Below are positions 34,410-35,708 of a stretch of 35,708 nucleotides of DNA, one piece after another (position 1 is the stretch's first letter; each line of letters starts with the position of its first letter). Below the pieces are notes generated by a model. It saw only the letters and a list, made by a program, of their open reading frames with translations, ran no database searches and had not been told where the DNA came from. The DNA comes from an uncultured Oscillospiraceae bacterium. Its GTDB lineage: Bacteria > Bacillota > Clostridia > Oscillospirales > Oscillospiraceae. Both the position numbers and the translations under genes were made by a program. The DNA is taken from NCBI GenBank assembly GCA_934546685.1, contig CAKTEB010000018.1, forward strand, positions 1-35,708, in the 5' to 3' direction.

Positions 34410-34932
34410 TCTGGATCAGGGCCATGTTAATGATGGAGAAGCCAAACAGGTTCAGCATCAGATAGAGCACGCCCAAATAGGAATCCCGGGGCCGTCCGTC
34501 ATACTCCTGGATCTCCCCTACCTTGCCGCCTGCGGTGTAATACCAGTAGATGCTGTAAATGCCGCAGGAGATGATGGAGAACAGGATCACCATGCCGCCG
34601 CTGGTGTCGTTTTCGTGGTCGCTGGCAGTGTTCAGGTCGTTGACCAGGCAGTAGAGCCAATAGACGCCGTAGATGCCGCAGGTGATGATGCTCAAGATGA
34701 TCGCCATGGGGATGCTTCGGGCGGTGATGGGGGCCCGGTAATTGCCGCCTCTGCCATCATTCCTGCCGTAGCTTCCACCGTAATCCTGCTGGCTGTAGTT
34801 GGGCCGGGGCGGCTGGGGTGCTCTGGGGGGCTGGCCGCCGAAGTTCTGGCTGCTGCCGGAGACCGGCTCGCCGCAGACGCCACAGAACTTGGAGCCCTCG
34901 GGCATTTCGTTTCCGCACTTTTTACATTTCAT
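34381..34932 (-). CDS. Zinc-ribbon protein with DUF4234 membrane domain
   Basis: This 183-residue protein begins with a zinc ribbon (CKKCGNEMPEGSKFCGVCGE, residues 3-22, two CxxC pairs). A Pro/Gly/Asn/Tyr-rich linker (about 23-68) follows, then a DUF4234 membrane domain with about three hydrophobic segments (IILSIITCGIYGVYWLYCLV near 75-95; repeated as FSIISCGIYSIYWYY near 120-135). The repeated 'I-CGIY-(I/V)YW' pattern is the family signature. The function is unknown. ATG at 34932 follows AGGGAG. It lies 15 bases after the coiled-coil gene stop and overlaps the DUF2752 gene by 29 bases, so the three form one operon. Confidence 0.85.
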   Translation of the reverse strand: MKCKKCGNEMPEGSKFCGVCGEPVSGSSQNFGGQPPRAPQPPRPNYSQQDYGGSYGRNDGRGGNYRAPITARSIPMAIILSIITCGIYGVYWLYCLVNDLNTASDHENDTSGGMVILFSIISCGIYSIYWYYTAGGKVGEIQEYDGRPRDSYLGVLYLMLNLFGFSIINMALIQNELNKVAGL

Positions 34933-34947
34933 TGTGATCTCCCTTTC

Positions 34948-35708
34948 TTATGACTGGAGGACCAATTCCTCGGCCTCCCGTGCCTTCTGCGACAGCGTGC
35001 TCGATACGGAGCTGCTGCGCTGATCTACCATGCTAAGGTGCCGGGACACCTGGCTGGCTACATCCTCGATCTGATCCCGCACCCGCTCAATGCGATGGAG
35101 CGCCATGGCATCGGTGAAGAATCCGTCGAAGAAGAAGTCCGCAAACCGCATGACGCTTCCGATATCCGCCGACATCCGGGCCTGGGCGTCCACGTCCTGG
35201 AGCTCCTTGGAAAAGCGCCGGAGCAGCTCCTGAAGCTCCCGCACCTCAGCCTCCGCGTCGTCCATGTGGCTGTATTTGGCGATATCCGCAAAGAAGCCGC
35301 CGGAGAACAGATCCACGGTGCCCCAGGTGGAGGCACTGTCCAGGCTGCCGCGGATCCGGTCGATTTGATCCATGACCCGCTGCCCGGCGCTTCTAGCCTC
35401 GTGGAGCTCCTTTTCCAGGAGCCTTAGCTGCCGCCCATCCTCCTCCAGCTGCCGGAGGCGTGTGCCGGCGGGGCCGCTGTCACGGAGCAGCCTTTGGCGG
35501 GTCTCATTGTACAGCCGCTGATATTCCCCCTGGGGATCCCCCAGAGCGGAGAGATTGGCAGAAAGCGTCTCTCGCTGACGGGTCAGCTCCTGGAGCGTCA
35601 CCAGGGCGCTCTGATACTTTTCCTGGGCCTCCCGGGCCTCCAGCTCCCAACTTTGTCTATGGGATTCTGGGCCGTCAGGAGGAAAAGCGCCGGAAGGAGG
35701 AGCTGGAG
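34948..35708 (-). CDS. Coiled-coil protein of unknown function (N-terminus outside window)
   Basis: At least 253 codons are open to the right edge and no start with a convincing ribosome site is visible, so the gene probably begins outside. A GTG at 35601 is possible but has no clear Shine-Dalgarno, and the upstream codons (QSWELEAREAQEKYQSAL) continue the same helical pattern. The visible part is rich in Glu, Arg, Gln and Leu heptads (about 5-80 and 150-215 from the GTG) and should form coiled coils. The middle holds 'LFSGGFFADIAKYSHMDDA' and the similar 'FADFFFDGFFTDAMALHRI', a possible internal repeat. There is no recognised domain. It leads the operon with DUF4234 and DUF2752, so it may work with those membrane proteins. 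Confidence 0.75.
   Translation of the reverse strand, partial: PAPPSGAFPPDGPESHRQSWELEAREAQEKYQSALVTLQELTRQRETLSANLSALGDPQGEYQRLYNETRQRLLRDSGPAGTRLRQLEEDGRQLRLLEKELHEARSAGQRVMDQIDRIRGSLDSASTWGTVDLFSGGFFADIAKYSHMDDAEAEVRELQELLRRFSKELQDVDAQARMSADIGSVMRFADFFFDGFFTDAMALHRIERVRDQIEDVASQVSRHLSMVDQRSSSVSSTLSQKAREAEELVLQS

Overview
The window reads as a chromosomal segment of a spore-forming, Gram-positive clostridial bacterium. The base composition is GC-rich with strongly G/C-biased third codon positions, which suggests Oscillospiraceae or a close relative. Supporting signs are an uninterrupted sigK with a pro-sequence, strong AGGAGG-type ribosome binding sites, sigma-A promoters with clear TTGACA/TATAAT elements, a SAM-I riboswitch and a T-box leader. 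I see no phage genes, insertion sequences, tRNA or rRNA genes, or CRISPR arrays. The region looks like ordinary core genome with some lineage-specific genes.

Layout. 1-4446 (minus): two tandem polysaccharide deacetylases with different numbers of Ig-like repeats, then a GH2 beta-galactosidase-type enzyme that runs off the left edge. 4571-7033 (minus): a PhoB-like response regulator and an Na/Pi cotransporter, with Pho-box-like repeats upstream. 7093-9000: a metallophosphoesterase divergent from a WYL-domain regulator. 9017-15190 (minus): the gltBD glutamate synthase operon behind a perfect consensus promoter. 15427-16998: dapF divergent from a GNAT acetyltransferase. 17009-21026: an unknown membrane protein divergent from a glpK-aminotransferase pair joined by ATGA. 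21044-24071: a 69-residue membrane protein, a DUF5662-diaminopimelate decarboxylase fusion, and sigK. 24081-26721: a cytoplasmic molybdopterin oxidoreductase with its four-cluster ferredoxin partner. 26738-29233 (minus): a DnaQ-like exonuclease, a half-length 2-hydroxyacid dehydrogenase, and metK under a SAM-I riboswitch. 29274-30978 (minus): a rhomboid-like membrane protein with a zinc-binding tail, overlapping an MBL-fold lipoprotein. 31066-34014: S-adenosylhomocysteinase, then convergent tyrS under a tyrosine T-box. 34011-35708 (minus): a DUF2752 / zinc-ribbon DUF4234 / coiled-coil operon that runs off the right edge.

How the genes work together. gltBD assimilates ammonia into glutamate. 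dapF and the lysA-like domain serve the meso-diaminopimelate/lysine branch. metK and the SAH hydrolase are two steps of the activated-methyl cycle, and both start with TTG. Phosphate uptake appears to be coupled to its own regulator.

The points most worth a second look are the DUF5662-decarboxylase fusion, the Pho-box-like repeats before a kinase-less response regulator, the stand-alone half of a 2-hydroxyacid dehydrogenase, the pseudo-rhomboid/MBL pair, the small membrane protein with an elaborate promoter, and the oxidoreductase of unknown substrate. I found no clearly new multi-gene defence or mobile system.
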